Positions 17,372 through 26,187 of a stretch of DNA of 64,000 bases are shown here, in pieces. Where the stretch lies: NCBI GenBank assembly GCA_002698785.1, contig PAAG01000053.1, forward strand, positions 248,001 through 312,000, written 5' to 3'. Position 1 is the first letter of the stretch, and the number at the start of each line of letters is the position of its first letter. A program made the translations under genes and the position numbers. A model generated the notes under the pieces. That model searched no databases and was not told the origin of the DNA. It saw only the letters and a program-made list of their open reading frames with translations. The DNA is from Verrucomicrobiales bacterium. GTDB taxonomy: Bacteria > Verrucomicrobiota > Verrucomicrobiia > Verrucomicrobiales > DEV007.

Positions 17372-19777
17372 TTAGCCTCCCAAGCTTTGCACCAACTGCT
17401 GCAACTGCGGATTCTCAGGCTGAATACGCAGGGCTTCGCTCGCGTATTTTCTGGCGAGGTCGAGCTTTCCAGCGTCGCGACAGACCGTCGCTAATCCCAC
17501 AAGGTATTCCACATTGTAGGGATCGATCCGGTGGGCTTGCTCGAGTTCTGCGATGCCCTCTTCCGGCCGTCCCAGAGAGTTTAAGGCAACACCGTAGAAA
17601 TACCTCGTCTGGGCGTGATTTGGCATTAGCTCAGTAGCGCGTTTCAGCTCAACTAAACCTTCATCGTATCGTTTCATCCGAATCAGGAATCGGGCCAAGG
17701 CGTCATGAGCCAGACCTTCCTCACCTTCAATCATCGCCGCATCCACAGCCTCTCGGAATTCCTTCTCGGCTTCCTGTGGGCGGTTCTGACTGAACAACAA
17801 CTCGGCGAGGTTGATTCTTGCGGGGACGAACTCCGGCTCAACCTTTTTCGCCATGCGATAGGCTTCGATAGCTTTGTCCATTTGCCCGATATCATTGTAG
17901 TAGAGCGCCAGTCCCATATGGCCGGCGGCGCGATCGGAAATGGCCATCTGCTTTTGAATAAATTCCTCCGAGCCTTTCTCAAAAGACGCCCGCTGGTTTT
18001 CATTCATCGTTTGATATGCCGGAGCGAGAATGCGGACCGCCTCCGTTCGAACTGATCGCGTCGGATCGTCCAGTAGATTTCCCGCTGCAGCGAGACGCTG
18101 GGCGGGCGGAAACGGCTGCAGCGCGGCGAGAGCCTGAACTCGAACAGCGGCATCAGGATCGGAAAGGCGGTTTTGAATCGCACTCGCCGATGAGGCATCG
18201 AGTGATTGCTGCCCTAACGTTTCTACTGCAGCGGCGCGGACAATGCCCGGGCGATCCATGTCATTTGCCAGCGCAATCAATCGGTCGAGGGAACCCGGTT
18301 CGCCTTGGCGGGCAGAGGACAGAATTTCTCCATAGTGAACATTACGAGGTCCTGCGCCCCACCATTCTTTGAATTTCTCTGCCGCCCAGTCCTGCGTCTG
18401 ATCCGTGTGGCAATTCGTGCATGCGTCAGGCGTTCCCATTTTCTTCGCCAAATCCGGGCGGGGGATGCGCAGGCTATGGTCACGTCGTGCGTCGACAACC
18501 ATGAAGTTTTTTGTAGGCATGTGACACTCCACACAACTGGCACCAGTGCTTTCCATGGGATGAAAATGGTGGGCTGGAGTATTGAGTTCCCCCTGGTGGC
18601 ATTGGAGGCAGAGTGCATTGCCCGGGAGCTTCAGCTTCATGGTGTGCGGATTATGGCAGTCCGTGCATCGAACCCCTGCGTGAAACATTTTGCTCTGGAC
18701 GAAAGAGCCATAGACGTAAACCTCCTCATCGATCTGCCCGTCGTGGTGGTAGAGTGGGTCGGAGATGATGGATGGCGTGTGTGTATCGTGAAAACTCTGG
18801 CCGGCGGTGAATACGGGTTCGTTCAGCGTGCGGTGGGCGTGGCAGCGGGCACAGGATTCCACCTGAACGTTCGATGCGAGCGGCGTGGTTCGCATTGGGA
18901 GATTGGTCTCGGGATTAATTGTCCAACCTGCTTCCTCCGGCTCCTTCAAAGTGACAACGAGCCCCTTGGAGTCCAGATATTGTTTCAAGTCGCTGTAGTC
19001 GACTGATTCAGATTTGCCATCGGCCTTCATCTGTTCTGCCTCCGCCCATTTCACATGCTCAGAGCCGGGTCCGTGGCATGCTTCACAGCTGACGTTCATA
19101 TCCGTCCAGGTGGTATGATATGAGAGTGTGTCAGGATCGAAGTTCTTATCGAGATTCGTGGAGTGGCAGTCGGCACACATGTAGTTCCAGTTGAAGTGCC
19201 TACGAGTCCAGTGGAGCACATCCGTTGGTGGAACTGGTTCGTCCGGGTAAAGGTGATACCAGCGTTGTCCGCCTTCTTCTTTCGGGCGGGAGTCCCAGCA
19301 AACTTGTAGCGCCTGATAGCGGCCGCCGGGAAAGGCAATGAGGTACTGCTGGAGTGGTTCGTGACCGAAAGTGTATTCGATCTTCATGTCTTTCACGACA
19401 CCTTCGGAATCGGGAGCATTGACCCAGTATTCATCGCCCTTTCGGTGAAAGAAAAATTTCTGCCCATAGTGATCGAACTCGACATCGTTGAAGTCGCCGA
19501 GGACGAATTCTTCCATCGCAGGATTCATTGCGAGATGGTGGTCGCTCTTCATCCAGTCAGTGAACTGCTCTTCGTGACAGGATTTACACGAGGCTCCCCC
19601 CACGTATTCGGCGTCAGGTATCGAGTGATAAGGGGTGTAAGTTTCCTTGGCTTTTGTCTCGACAGTAGGCTTCTCAGAATTGCAGGAAACAAATATTCCA
19701 ATAAAAGTGACTACGACCGATACTTTTGCGGCGTGAGCGATAACTCGACGGAAATACATCAAAAGGAGAAGTTTCAC
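17372..19777 (-). CDS. Octahaem cytochrome c with HEAT and TPR repeats
   Basis: An 801-residue lipoprotein-like secreted protein (signal ending FVSCNSE). The N-terminal half carries eight CxxCH haem sites: CKSCH, CADCH, CEACH, CARCH, CTDCH, CLQCH, CVECH and CTNCH. The arrangement is like multihaem c-type cytochromes of the c554/NrfA-related group. A HEAT-like segment follows (about 490-590; IVRAAAVETLGQQ, AAVRVQALAALQP), then TPR repeats (about 625-800; ALYYNDIGQMDKAIEAYRMAKK). Such haem-TPR fusions are frequent in PVC genomes; the electron partner is unknown. It converges on the beta-propeller gene with only 4 bases between. Confidence 0.85.
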   Translation of the reverse strand: MKLLLLMYFRRVIAHAAKVSVVVTFIGIFVSCNSEKPTVETKAKETYTPYHSIPDAEYVGGASCKSCHEEQFTDWMKSDHHLAMNPAMEEFVLGDFNDVEFDHYGQKFFFHRKGDEYWVNAPDSEGVVKDMKIEYTFGHEPLQQYLIAFPGGRYQALQVCWDSRPKEEGGQRWYHLYPDEPVPPTDVLHWTRRHFNWNYMCADCHSTNLDKNFDPDTLSYHTTWTDMNVSCEACHGPGSEHVKWAEAEQMKADGKSESVDYSDLKQYLDSKGLVVTLKEPEEAGWTINPETNLPMRTTPLASNVQVESCARCHAHRTLNEPVFTAGQSFHDTHTPSIISDPLYHHDGQIDEEVYVYGSFVQSKMFHAGVRCTDCHNPHTMKLKLPGNALCLQCHQGELNTPAHHFHPMESTGASCVECHMPTKNFMVVDARRDHSLRIPRPDLAKKMGTPDACTNCHTDQTQDWAAEKFKEWWGAGPRNVHYGEILSSARQGEPGSLDRLIALANDMDRPGIVRAAAVETLGQQSLDASSASAIQNRLSDPDAAVRVQALAALQPFPPAQRLAAAGNLLDDPTRSVRTEAVRILAPAYQTMNENQRASFEKGSEEFIQKQMAISDRAAGHMGLALYYNDIGQMDKAIEAYRMAKKVEPEFVPARINLAELLFSQNRPQEAEKEFREAVDAAMIEGEEGLAHDALARFLIRMKRYDEGLVELKRATELMPNHAQTRYFYGVALNSLGRPEEGIAELEQAHRIDPYNVEYLVGLATVCRDAGKLDLARKYASEALRIQPENPQLQQLVQSLGG

Positions 19778-19783
19778 TGAAAC

Positions 19784-19951
19784 TCAGGAGGCCGTGAGTT
19801 TTTCCCTTACAGTGCTCCACTTTACAAATTCTTCCGAATCGGATTCGTCCGATTCTTCATCAATCCGCAGAAACGTCAAGAACGCGGCCAGTCGATCCTG
19901 ATCGGAGCGGGATAGCTGGCGAATCTCTTGTTCAAGTTCTTGAATGCTCAT
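19784..19951 (-). CDS. Small hypothetical protein, antitoxin-like
   Basis: I choose the start at 19951 (MSIQELEQEIRQLSRSDQDRL), giving 55 residues. The 26 extra upstream codons would run into the next gene on the other strand. The helix followed by an acidic tail (EESDESDSEEF) resembles short addiction-module components, but no toxin gene lies beside it, so the assignment is weak. It lies just upstream of the octahaem cytochrome gene with 6 bases between and may be its operon leader. Confidence 0.45.
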   Translation of the reverse strand: MSIQELEQEIRQLSRSDQDRLAAFLTFLRIDEESDESDSEEFVKWSTVREKLTAS

Positions 19952-19999
19952 TTTCGAAGTATAATCGATTAGTTTCGGATTTCCCACCAGTTTCAATTC

Positions 20000-21028
20000 A
20001 TGCCGGATATACGCTCCTACCTCCAACAAACCTTTGAGAGAGCTGGGGGTGCAATTTCGTTCGAAGATTTTATGGCGCTCGCGCTCTACGATCCTGAGAT
20101 CGGATACTACTCCGCCCAGATCAAGGAAGTCGGGGGGAGCCGAGGCGACTTTGCGACCTCAGCGACACTTACAAATGCTCTTGGGAAAGCGATTGCCGAG
20201 TGGATCACGGAAGAAGCTTCGCTCTACCAATGGGATCGCAAAATCGAAGTGATCGAGATCGGTGCAGGAAACGGTGCTCTGGCGGAAACCATACTGAAGG
20301 AAACTGGATTCTGGAGGAGAAAAAAAATCCGATATCACATCGTCGATGTTTCCGGGCCACTGCGGACTTTGCAGCAGAAGAGGCTCAAGCGCTTCGGGGT
20401 GACCTGGCACGAGAATATCAGTGCAGCGCTGAAGCAGACGAAAGGGACGGCGATTCTGTTTTCGAATGAGTTAGTCGATGCCTTTCCTGCCAAATGGCTT
20501 TGCTGGAATGAAGCCATGTGGAACGAAGTCTGGGTAGCATTCGATTCGAACACGGGACTACGGGAGGAATTCCGATCGTTTGAATCCCAGCCGGAAGTCT
20601 ATTCGGCCCTCAATATCGGCGAACCCACCAAAGGCCAAAGGATCGAGATACAGCTTTCCTATCGGGAATGGCTCAACGAGCTGGACAGCAATTGGAAGAA
20701 CGGCTCGATGCTGACAATCGATTACGGCGGAGCTCCGGAAGAAATCTATCACCGGCGCCCTGGGGGATCTGTGCGCGGATATTACCGACAGGATCGAGTA
20801 GAAGGCGGTGCCGTCTACCAGCGAATCGGCAAGCAGGATCTTACGGTTGATGTCAATTTCACCGACCTTCAAAACTGGGGCGAGGAACTCAAATGGGCGA
20901 CGATCGGGCAGGGGACGCAGCAGCAATTCCTGGCGCAGGCCGGACAGGGAATGGATGAAATGGCTGGCCATGGAGTGGGCGAAGCATTCCGCTTCCTGCA
21001 CCAGCGAAAAGCCGCGAAGGCAGATTGA
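20000..21028 (+). CDS. SAM-dependent methyltransferase, MidA/NDUFAF7 type
   Basis: A 342-residue class I methyltransferase of the MidA family (Methyltransf_28), whose mitochondrial member NDUFAF7 methylates an arginine in complex I. The hallmark N-terminus is present: GAISFEDFMALALYDPEIGYYS. It is followed by GDFATSATLTNALGKAIAEWI, the SAM loop VIEIGAGNGALAETIL, and SNELVDAFPAKW. MLTIDYGG and RGYYRQDRV complete the family pattern. The bacterial substrate is not certain. It is divergent from the small antitoxin-like gene. Confidence 0.88.
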   Translation: MPDIRSYLQQTFERAGGAISFEDFMALALYDPEIGYYSAQIKEVGGSRGDFATSATLTNALGKAIAEWITEEASLYQWDRKIEVIEIGAGNGALAETILKETGFWRRKKIRYHIVDVSGPLRTLQQKRLKRFGVTWHENISAALKQTKGTAILFSNELVDAFPAKWLCWNEAMWNEVWVAFDSNTGLREEFRSFESQPEVYSALNIGEPTKGQRIEIQLSYREWLNELDSNWKNGSMLTIDYGGAPEEIYHRRPGGSVRGYYRQDRVEGGAVYQRIGKQDLTVDVNFTDLQNWGEELKWATIGQGTQQQFLAQAGQGMDEMAGHGVGEAFRFLHQRKAAKAD

Positions 21029-21073
21029 GGCTGGACAGACCGGCGATTCGATCTACCTTTTCGCACTGACTTG

Positions 21074-21145
21074 ATGAAAATCACGACACTCAGCACCAAA
21101 ATTCTCGTTCTCCCGCTCTCTCTTGAGCTGGTGCTACTGGGCTGA
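21074..21145 (+). promoter_or_regulatory. Leucine-rich leader peptide of leuA (putative attenuator)
   Basis: An ATG at 21074 opens a 23-codon frame ending in TGA at 21143-21145. Eight of 23 residues are Leu, with Ile and Val also present: MKITTLSTKILV then LPLSLELVLLG. It lies about 100 bases before leuA. Between them ACCCGT and ACGGGT can form a hairpin (about 21181-21196) followed by ATTTTG. Leader peptide plus hairpin is the arrangement of branched-chain amino acid attenuators. This assignment is my inference from composition and position. Confidence 0.65.
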
Positions 21146-21246
21146 TCTGCCCTGTCCTTTTTGATTTTCCCAACTCCTGTGACCCGTTACCACGGGTATT
21201 TTGTGCCCTGATTTGATTGACCTTTTTGTTAAAAACCTAAGAACCC

Positions 21247-22947
21247 ATGAAACCTGAATCCACCCAGAAGTACCGACCGTTTCCAGCGGTCGAGTTACCG
21301 GATCGGCAATGGCCGGACCGGATGATTACGAGCGCTCCCATTTGGTGCAGCGTTGACCTTCGCGACGGGAATCAGGCGCTACCGATCCCGATGACGGTGG
21401 AGGAAAAGCTGCGCTTTTTTGATGAGTTGGTTCGGATCGGCTTCAAACAGATCGAGGTCGGATTTCCTTCAGCTGCTGACACGGAGTTCAACTTCTTGCG
21501 AGCTCTCGTCGATCAGAACCGCATTCCCGACGATGTGACCGTGCAGGTTCTCGTCCAGGCTCGCGAACATTTGATCCGGCGGACGTTTGAAAGTTTGGTC
21601 GGTGTGAAGAAAGCGATCGTGCATTTGTACAACTCGACGTCTGCATTGCAGCGACGCGTTACCTTTGCAGATGCATCGAAAGAGAAGATCAAGCAAATCG
21701 CAGTCGACGGCGCGAAATTGATCAAGGAGCTGGTCCCGACTGTCCCGGATACCGAGATCACATTGCAGTATTCGCCGGAGAGTTTTTCCGACACCGAGTT
21801 GGACTACGCATTGGAGGTCTGTAATGAGGTCTCTGCTGTCTGGGAGTCAACACCGGAGAAGAAAATCATTTTGAATCTTCCTGCGACTGTCGAGTGGACA
21901 ACACCGAACGTTCACGCGGATCAGATCGAATGGTTCTGTCGCAATGTCGACAATCGGGAAAATACGATCATCAGTCTGCACACCCACAATGATAGGGGGA
22001 CGGGGGTCGCCGCGACCGAGCTTGGCTTGTTGGCCGGAGCCGATCGTGTCGAAGGCACCTTGTTCGGAAACGGTGAGCGTACCGGAAACCTCGACATCGT
22101 GATCGTGGCCTTGAACATGAACAGCCACGGTATCGAAACCGGTTTGGACTTTTCTGACCTGTCATCGATTCGCAGCGTCTATGAAGAAGTCACTCGATTG
22201 ACCGTCCCGGAACGCCAACCCTATGCTGGCGAGCTCGTGTTTACTGCTTTTTCCGGCAGTCATCAGGACGCGATCAAGAAAGGCTTCGATCGTCGCAAAC
22301 GCGACCTCGACGAGGCTGGTGGGGAAAATGTCTACTGGGGTGTTCCTTATCTGACGATCGATCCACAGGACATCGGTCGTAGCTACGAGGCGATTATTCG
22401 TATCAATAGCCAGAGTGGAAAAGGAGGCGTTGCTTACGTGCTCGATCGTGAGCACGGATTCGATCTGCCCAAGACGATGCACCCGCAGGTCGGAAAATAC
22501 GTCTACGACCAGGCCGATTCCGAAGGACGCGAATTGGGCAACGATGAAATTGGAGATCTATTCTTCGAGAACTTCGTAAATGTCGAATCGCCGATGAGCT
22601 TAAGAGAGTTCGAACTCGATCACACGAACATCGCCGGCGGCTCCGTCGTCTGCCATGCCACCGTGCAGATTGGAGACGAAATCGTCAAAGGCGACGGAAG
22701 CGGAAACGGACCGATCAACGCATTTGTTCACATGCTGGAAGGCGCGGGACATAAAGACTTCAAAGTGACCGACTATCGCAGCCAGGCTCTTCGTGGAGGT
22801 TCTGACGCGGACTCCGCTGCCTACGTGCAGATCCAGAGCGAGACCACCGGTCAATTGCTTTGGGGATGCGGAGTTGATCCCTCCATCGAAATGGCAGGCC
22901 TCAAAGCTTTGATCTGCGCATGGAACCTGCTTCGCGACCAAGGATGA
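21247..22947 (+). CDS. leuA: 2-isopropylmalate synthase (long form)
   Basis: Condenses acetyl-CoA with 2-oxoisovalerate, the first committed step of leucine synthesis. The 566 residues match the long (LeuA2, actinobacterial/yeast-like) form. Catalytic barrel motifs are SVDLRDGNQAL (usually CDLRDGNQ), EVGFPSAADTEF and the metal-binding HTHNDRG (residues near 240). The C-terminal regulatory domain (about 435-566) includes the leucine-binding region GNGPINAF. The start follows a 100-base leader region with a Leu-rich peptide, consistent with attenuation control. The stop overlaps the next gene's ATG (ATGA). Confidence 0.95.
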   Translation: MKPESTQKYRPFPAVELPDRQWPDRMITSAPIWCSVDLRDGNQALPIPMTVEEKLRFFDELVRIGFKQIEVGFPSAADTEFNFLRALVDQNRIPDDVTVQVLVQAREHLIRRTFESLVGVKKAIVHLYNSTSALQRRVTFADASKEKIKQIAVDGAKLIKELVPTVPDTEITLQYSPESFSDTELDYALEVCNEVSAVWESTPEKKIILNLPATVEWTTPNVHADQIEWFCRNVDNRENTIISLHTHNDRGTGVAATELGLLAGADRVEGTLFGNGERTGNLDIVIVALNMNSHGIETGLDFSDLSSIRSVYEEVTRLTVPERQPYAGELVFTAFSGSHQDAIKKGFDRRKRDLDEAGGENVYWGVPYLTIDPQDIGRSYEAIIRINSQSGKGGVAYVLDREHGFDLPKTMHPQVGKYVYDQADSEGRELGNDEIGDLFFENFVNVESPMSLREFELDHTNIAGGSVVCHATVQIGDEIVKGDGSGNGPINAFVHMLEGAGHKDFKVTDYRSQALRGGSDADSAAYVQIQSETTGQLLWGCGVDPSIEMAGLKALICAWNLLRDQG

Positions 22948-23603
22948 GCGACCAAAAAGCAGTCATCTTCGATTTAGACGGCACACTCCTCGATACCCTT
23001 CAGGATCTGGCGGATTCGGGGAATGCCGTTCTCGAAGCGCGTGGGTTTCCCACACATTCGAAAGATGACTATCGGACTTTCATTGGAAATGGAATGATCA
23101 ATCTCGTCCGGGATATTTTCCCGGGCGAGCATCGTCCAGCAGAGGGAGAAGAAACGGAGATCGTCCTTGAAGAATACCGGGCGGCCTACGGTCGCAACTG
23201 GCAGAATACGACAGTTCTGTTTCCGGGAATCGCGGAACTTCTTGAATCCCTGACTGAGCAACAAATTCCCATCGGCGTATTGTCGAACAAAGCTCACGAT
23301 TTCACGCTCAAGTGCGTCGAGGCATTCCTTGGCGATTGGGAATGGAGTGTTATTCTCGGTGCGAGGGATGGGATTCCCAAGAAGCCAGATCCGGCAGGAG
23401 CGGTGGAAGCTGCTGCTTCGATGGGCGTGGATCTAGGAAATATCTGGTACCTCGGAGATTCGGACGTGGACATGTTTACTGCCAAAAACTCCGGCATGCA
23501 CGCCGTCGGCGTAAGCTGGGGATTTCGCCCCGTCGAAGAACTCCGAGAATGCGGAGCGGAGGTGATTTTGGAACAGCCGGGTGACCTGTTGAATTTGCTC
23601 TAA
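22944..23603 (+). CDS. gph: Phosphoglycolate phosphatase-like HAD hydrolase
   Basis: A 219-residue HAD phosphatase. Starting at 22944 (MSDQKAVIFDLDGTLLDTL) places the nucleophile motif DLDGT at the N-terminus and makes a 4-base overlap with leuA. Other motifs are GVLSNKAHDFT (motif II/III region) and GDSDVDMFTAKNSGMHAVGVSWGF (motif IV), as in Gph. The cap domain sequence fits subclass IA. The phosphoglycolate substrate is the usual one for this subgroup but is not proven by sequence. Confidence 0.85.
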   Translation: MSDQKAVIFDLDGTLLDTLQDLADSGNAVLEARGFPTHSKDDYRTFIGNGMINLVRDIFPGEHRPAEGEETEIVLEEYRAAYGRNWQNTTVLFPGIAELLESLTEQQIPIGVLSNKAHDFTLKCVEAFLGDWEWSVILGARDGIPKKPDPAGAVEAAASMGVDLGNIWYLGDSDVDMFTAKNSGMHAVGVSWGFRPVEELRECGAEVILEQPGDLLNLL

Positions 23604-23608
23604 CGAGC

Positions 23609-24406
23609 CTAAACCTCTCCCATTGCTGGAACTGCTCGCTCCAGTAGTCGAAATAAATCCTTGGCTGCCTGCATTCCTACCTCGACCACTTCGTCGTGGC
23701 TGAGGGGTTGTCCTGACAGACCCGCACCATAGTTCGTCAAACACGACAACCCAATGACACGCATGCCCAAGGCACGCGCCTGGATCGCTTCCGGAACGGT
23801 CGACATTCCAACCGCGTCGGCTCCCAACGTGCGCAGCATTCTTACTTCGGCAGGAGTCTCGTACTCCGGTCCGTTCACCCAGGCATAGACCCCTTCACTG
23901 AGCCGGAAATCCTCCATCTCCGATGCCTCGGCTTTTAGGAACTCCCGCAGGCTTCGGGAATACACATCTGTCTGGTCGATGAAAGTAGCGGCTCCTGTCA
24001 GGGGCGATTGTCGAGCAAGGTTAAGGTGGTCTGAAATCAGCATCCAGCGCCCCGGCTTCAGGTTGGCATTCACGATTCCTGCTGCATTTGTCAGGATAAT
24101 GGTGCGCACTCCGATTTGGTGAAAAAGCCTCACCGTGGAGGCAACTTCCTTCGCTGACCAGCCTTCGTAAATATGAACGCGTCCCTGAGCTGCGACGATC
24201 TCAGATCCGGCGAGCGTTCCAAAATGAAGCTGACCTGCATGGCCCGGTGCTCCACTTTCTGGAAGCCCTTCGATATCGCTATACGGAATAGAAAGGGAAT
24301 CGGATAAAGAGTCGGTGAAACCTCCCAGGCCAGATCCCAGCACCAGTCCAATCTTCGGTGAGAAGGAGTCGGTTTCTGAGGGCAATGCAAATTCGGCTTC
24401 TTCCAT
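23609..24406 (-). CDS. Purine nucleoside phosphorylase (trimeric type)
   Basis: Cleaves inosine/guanosine with phosphate in purine salvage. The 265-residue sequence has the family signatures GLVLGSGLGGF (phosphate loop), EGLPESGAPGHAG, GRVHIYEGW, ILTNAAGIVN, VNGPEYETPAEVRML and GMSTVPEAIQARALGM, plus the C-terminal LSHDEVVEVG with base-contact residues. It converges on gph and lies 4 bases from the preceding panE gene, so the two are probably one operon. Confidence 0.92.
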   Translation of the reverse strand: MEEAEFALPSETDSFSPKIGLVLGSGLGGFTDSLSDSLSIPYSDIEGLPESGAPGHAGQLHFGTLAGSEIVAAQGRVHIYEGWSAKEVASTVRLFHQIGVRTIILTNAAGIVNANLKPGRWMLISDHLNLARQSPLTGAATFIDQTDVYSRSLREFLKAEASEMEDFRLSEGVYAWVNGPEYETPAEVRMLRTLGADAVGMSTVPEAIQARALGMRVIGLSCLTNYGAGLSGQPLSHDEVVEVGMQAAKDLFRLLERAVPAMGEV

Positions 24407-24409
24407 GTC

Positions 24410-25330
24410 TCAGTTCGTTCTGTTGGCTACGGCATCACAGATTTCATGATAAAGCCGCTCCAGTTCAGGAGTCTCGACTCCTTTTTCTTGAGATCGCCTC
24501 AAGGGTTCTCCCCAGATTGATTCCACTTCGACCTCACGGCCGGCAAGAAAATCGATCAGGCTGGATGGCTGGTAGGGGCCCATGCTCTGTGTTCTTTCAA
24601 TGTTAGCGTCGACAAAGCTCTCGTCGATCTCAAACTCATGTGCTGCCGCTGACCGTATGATCTCGTGCATCAGGTTTTTGGTTCGTTCAAAAAGTTCAGG
24701 ATTCGCCAGGATTTGCTGAGTATCGATTCCGCCCGCAGCAATGGAAAGACCATTGAACGGCACGTTCCAGACCAACTTTCGCCAGCGGGCGAGCCCCAGG
24801 TCGGGCCAGAGCTGTGTATGAATCCCGCATTCCTGAAAGAGATTGAATACGGTCTCGGCTACTCCCATGTCGGTGTATTCTCCCATCTCCACTTTGCCAT
24901 GCGCCAGGTGCTTTATCGTTCCTGGTTCACCACGATTGATGCAGACAAAACAAAGTCCTCCCATCAGTGGTTGATCCGGAAAAAGTCCGTGGAGTAGCTC
25001 TTCGTTCCCGAGTCCATTCTGGAGCGTGACCAGGATAGTATCGGGCTTTAAAAGCGGCGGGATCAGATTTGCAATCACGTCGTTCGAAGTCGTCTTGATT
25101 GCGATCAGGACCAGATCCACAGGTCCGATTTCATCCGTTGTCGCGAAAGCCTTGGCTTCGGGTAATTCAAAATCGCCATCGCAGCTTTCCACCTTCAATC
25201 CTTTAGCCTGTACAGCCTCTAGGTCGCGACGCATGAGAAAAGAGACGTCATACTTGAGCGCGATTTTGGCGCCGTAGAATCCACCCACTGCTCCCGAACC
25301 CACTACGGCAATTTTGCTGATTTCACCCAT
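24410..25330 (-). CDS. panE: 2-dehydropantoate 2-reductase
   Basis: NADPH-dependent reductase making pantoate for coenzyme A. I start at 25330 (MGEISKIAVVGSGAVGGFYG), which puts the Rossmann GxGAxG motif near the N-terminus; the longer frame adds 13 residues without family sequence. The 306 residues show LVLIAIKTTSN, TLQNGLGNEELL, the catalytic Lys region LARWRKLVWNVPFNGLS and the substrate stretch PSSLIDFLAGREVEVESIWGE. It is upstream of the nucleoside phosphorylase and divergent from the uracil glycosylase gene. Confidence 0.92.
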   Translation of the reverse strand: MGEISKIAVVGSGAVGGFYGAKIALKYDVSFLMRRDLEAVQAKGLKVESCDGDFELPEAKAFATTDEIGPVDLVLIAIKTTSNDVIANLIPPLLKPDTILVTLQNGLGNEELLHGLFPDQPLMGGLCFVCINRGEPGTIKHLAHGKVEMGEYTDMGVAETVFNLFQECGIHTQLWPDLGLARWRKLVWNVPFNGLSIAAGGIDTQQILANPELFERTKNLMHEIIRSAAAHEFEIDESFVDANIERTQSMGPYQPSSLIDFLAGREVEVESIWGEPLRRSQEKGVETPELERLYHEICDAVANRTN

Positions 25331-25409
25331 CTGCTTTGAGATACGATTCCCGACGCGACTTCGCAACACCTCCTTCTTGACGAATCCTCCCGACGTCCTT
25401 CAATGGGGC

Positions 25410-26141
25410 ATGTCGATTGCGAAAGAACTCCTCTCTGCGACGGATGAACTGGTATCAGCCTTACGGGGCCTCTCGTTTCAGCCTCCGGTCAGCTATGTCT
25501 ACAACCCGTTGGAGTATGCCCGCGAAACGCACGAGCAATACGTGAGCCGATTTGCGAACTCGAAAAAGAAGGTGATTTTCATGGGGATGAACCCCGGCCC
25601 GTGGGGGATGGCCCAGACAGGAGTCCCCTTTGGAGAGATCCCGTCCGTCCGCGACTGGATGGGGATTTCTGGAGATGTGAAAAAGCCAGATCCCGAACAT
25701 CCCAAGCGCCCGATTGTAGGATTCGACTGCGAAAAGTCCGAAGTCAGCGGAAAGCGTCTCTGGGGATACTTTTCTGCCGCCTATCCGAACGCCGAGGATT
25801 TCTTTTCCGGCTACTATGTGGTGAACTACTGCCCTCTCGTCTGGATGGAAGAGACCGGCAGGAACCGCACCCCAGACAAACTTCCCGTCGCTGAGATGGA
25901 GCCTGTTGTCGCGGCGTGCGATACGTATGTCGCCCGGCACCTCGAACTCCTGCAACCCGAGTACGCCATTGGAGTGGGGGCCTGGGCCGAAAAGTGCCTC
26001 GAGCGAATCAGTGACTCTATCGGTGCTACGCCAAAGCTGGGGCGCATCCTCCACCCCAGCCCCGCAAGCCCCGCAGCGAACCGCGACTGGGCGGGAACGG
26101 CAGAGAAGCAATTGCTCGCTCTCGGTTGCTGGGAAAAGTGA
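25410..26141 (+). CDS. SMUG-type uracil-DNA glycosylase
   Basis: Removes uracil and oxidised pyrimidines from DNA. The start at 25410 (MSIAKELLSATDELVSAL) gives 243 residues, close to SMUG1 length. Diagnostic motifs are the active-site GMNPGPWGMAQTGVPFG (motif 1) and ILHPSPASPAANRDW (motif 2 region with the His). FFSGYYVVNYCPLVWM contains the uracil-contact Asn. The first 32 codons of the longer frame overlap panE and look unrelated. No repair operon is apparent. Confidence 0.9.
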   Translation: MSIAKELLSATDELVSALRGLSFQPPVSYVYNPLEYARETHEQYVSRFANSKKKVIFMGMNPGPWGMAQTGVPFGEIPSVRDWMGISGDVKKPDPEHPKRPIVGFDCEKSEVSGKRLWGYFSAAYPNAEDFFSGYYVVNYCPLVWMEETGRNRTPDKLPVAEMEPVVAACDTYVARHLELLQPEYAIGVGAWAEKCLERISDSIGATPKLGRILHPSPASPAANRDWAGTAEKQLLALGCWEK

Positions 26142-26187
26142 GGGATTCTTTTACGGATCGAACCTGCTGCATTAGGGTAAAGGCAGC

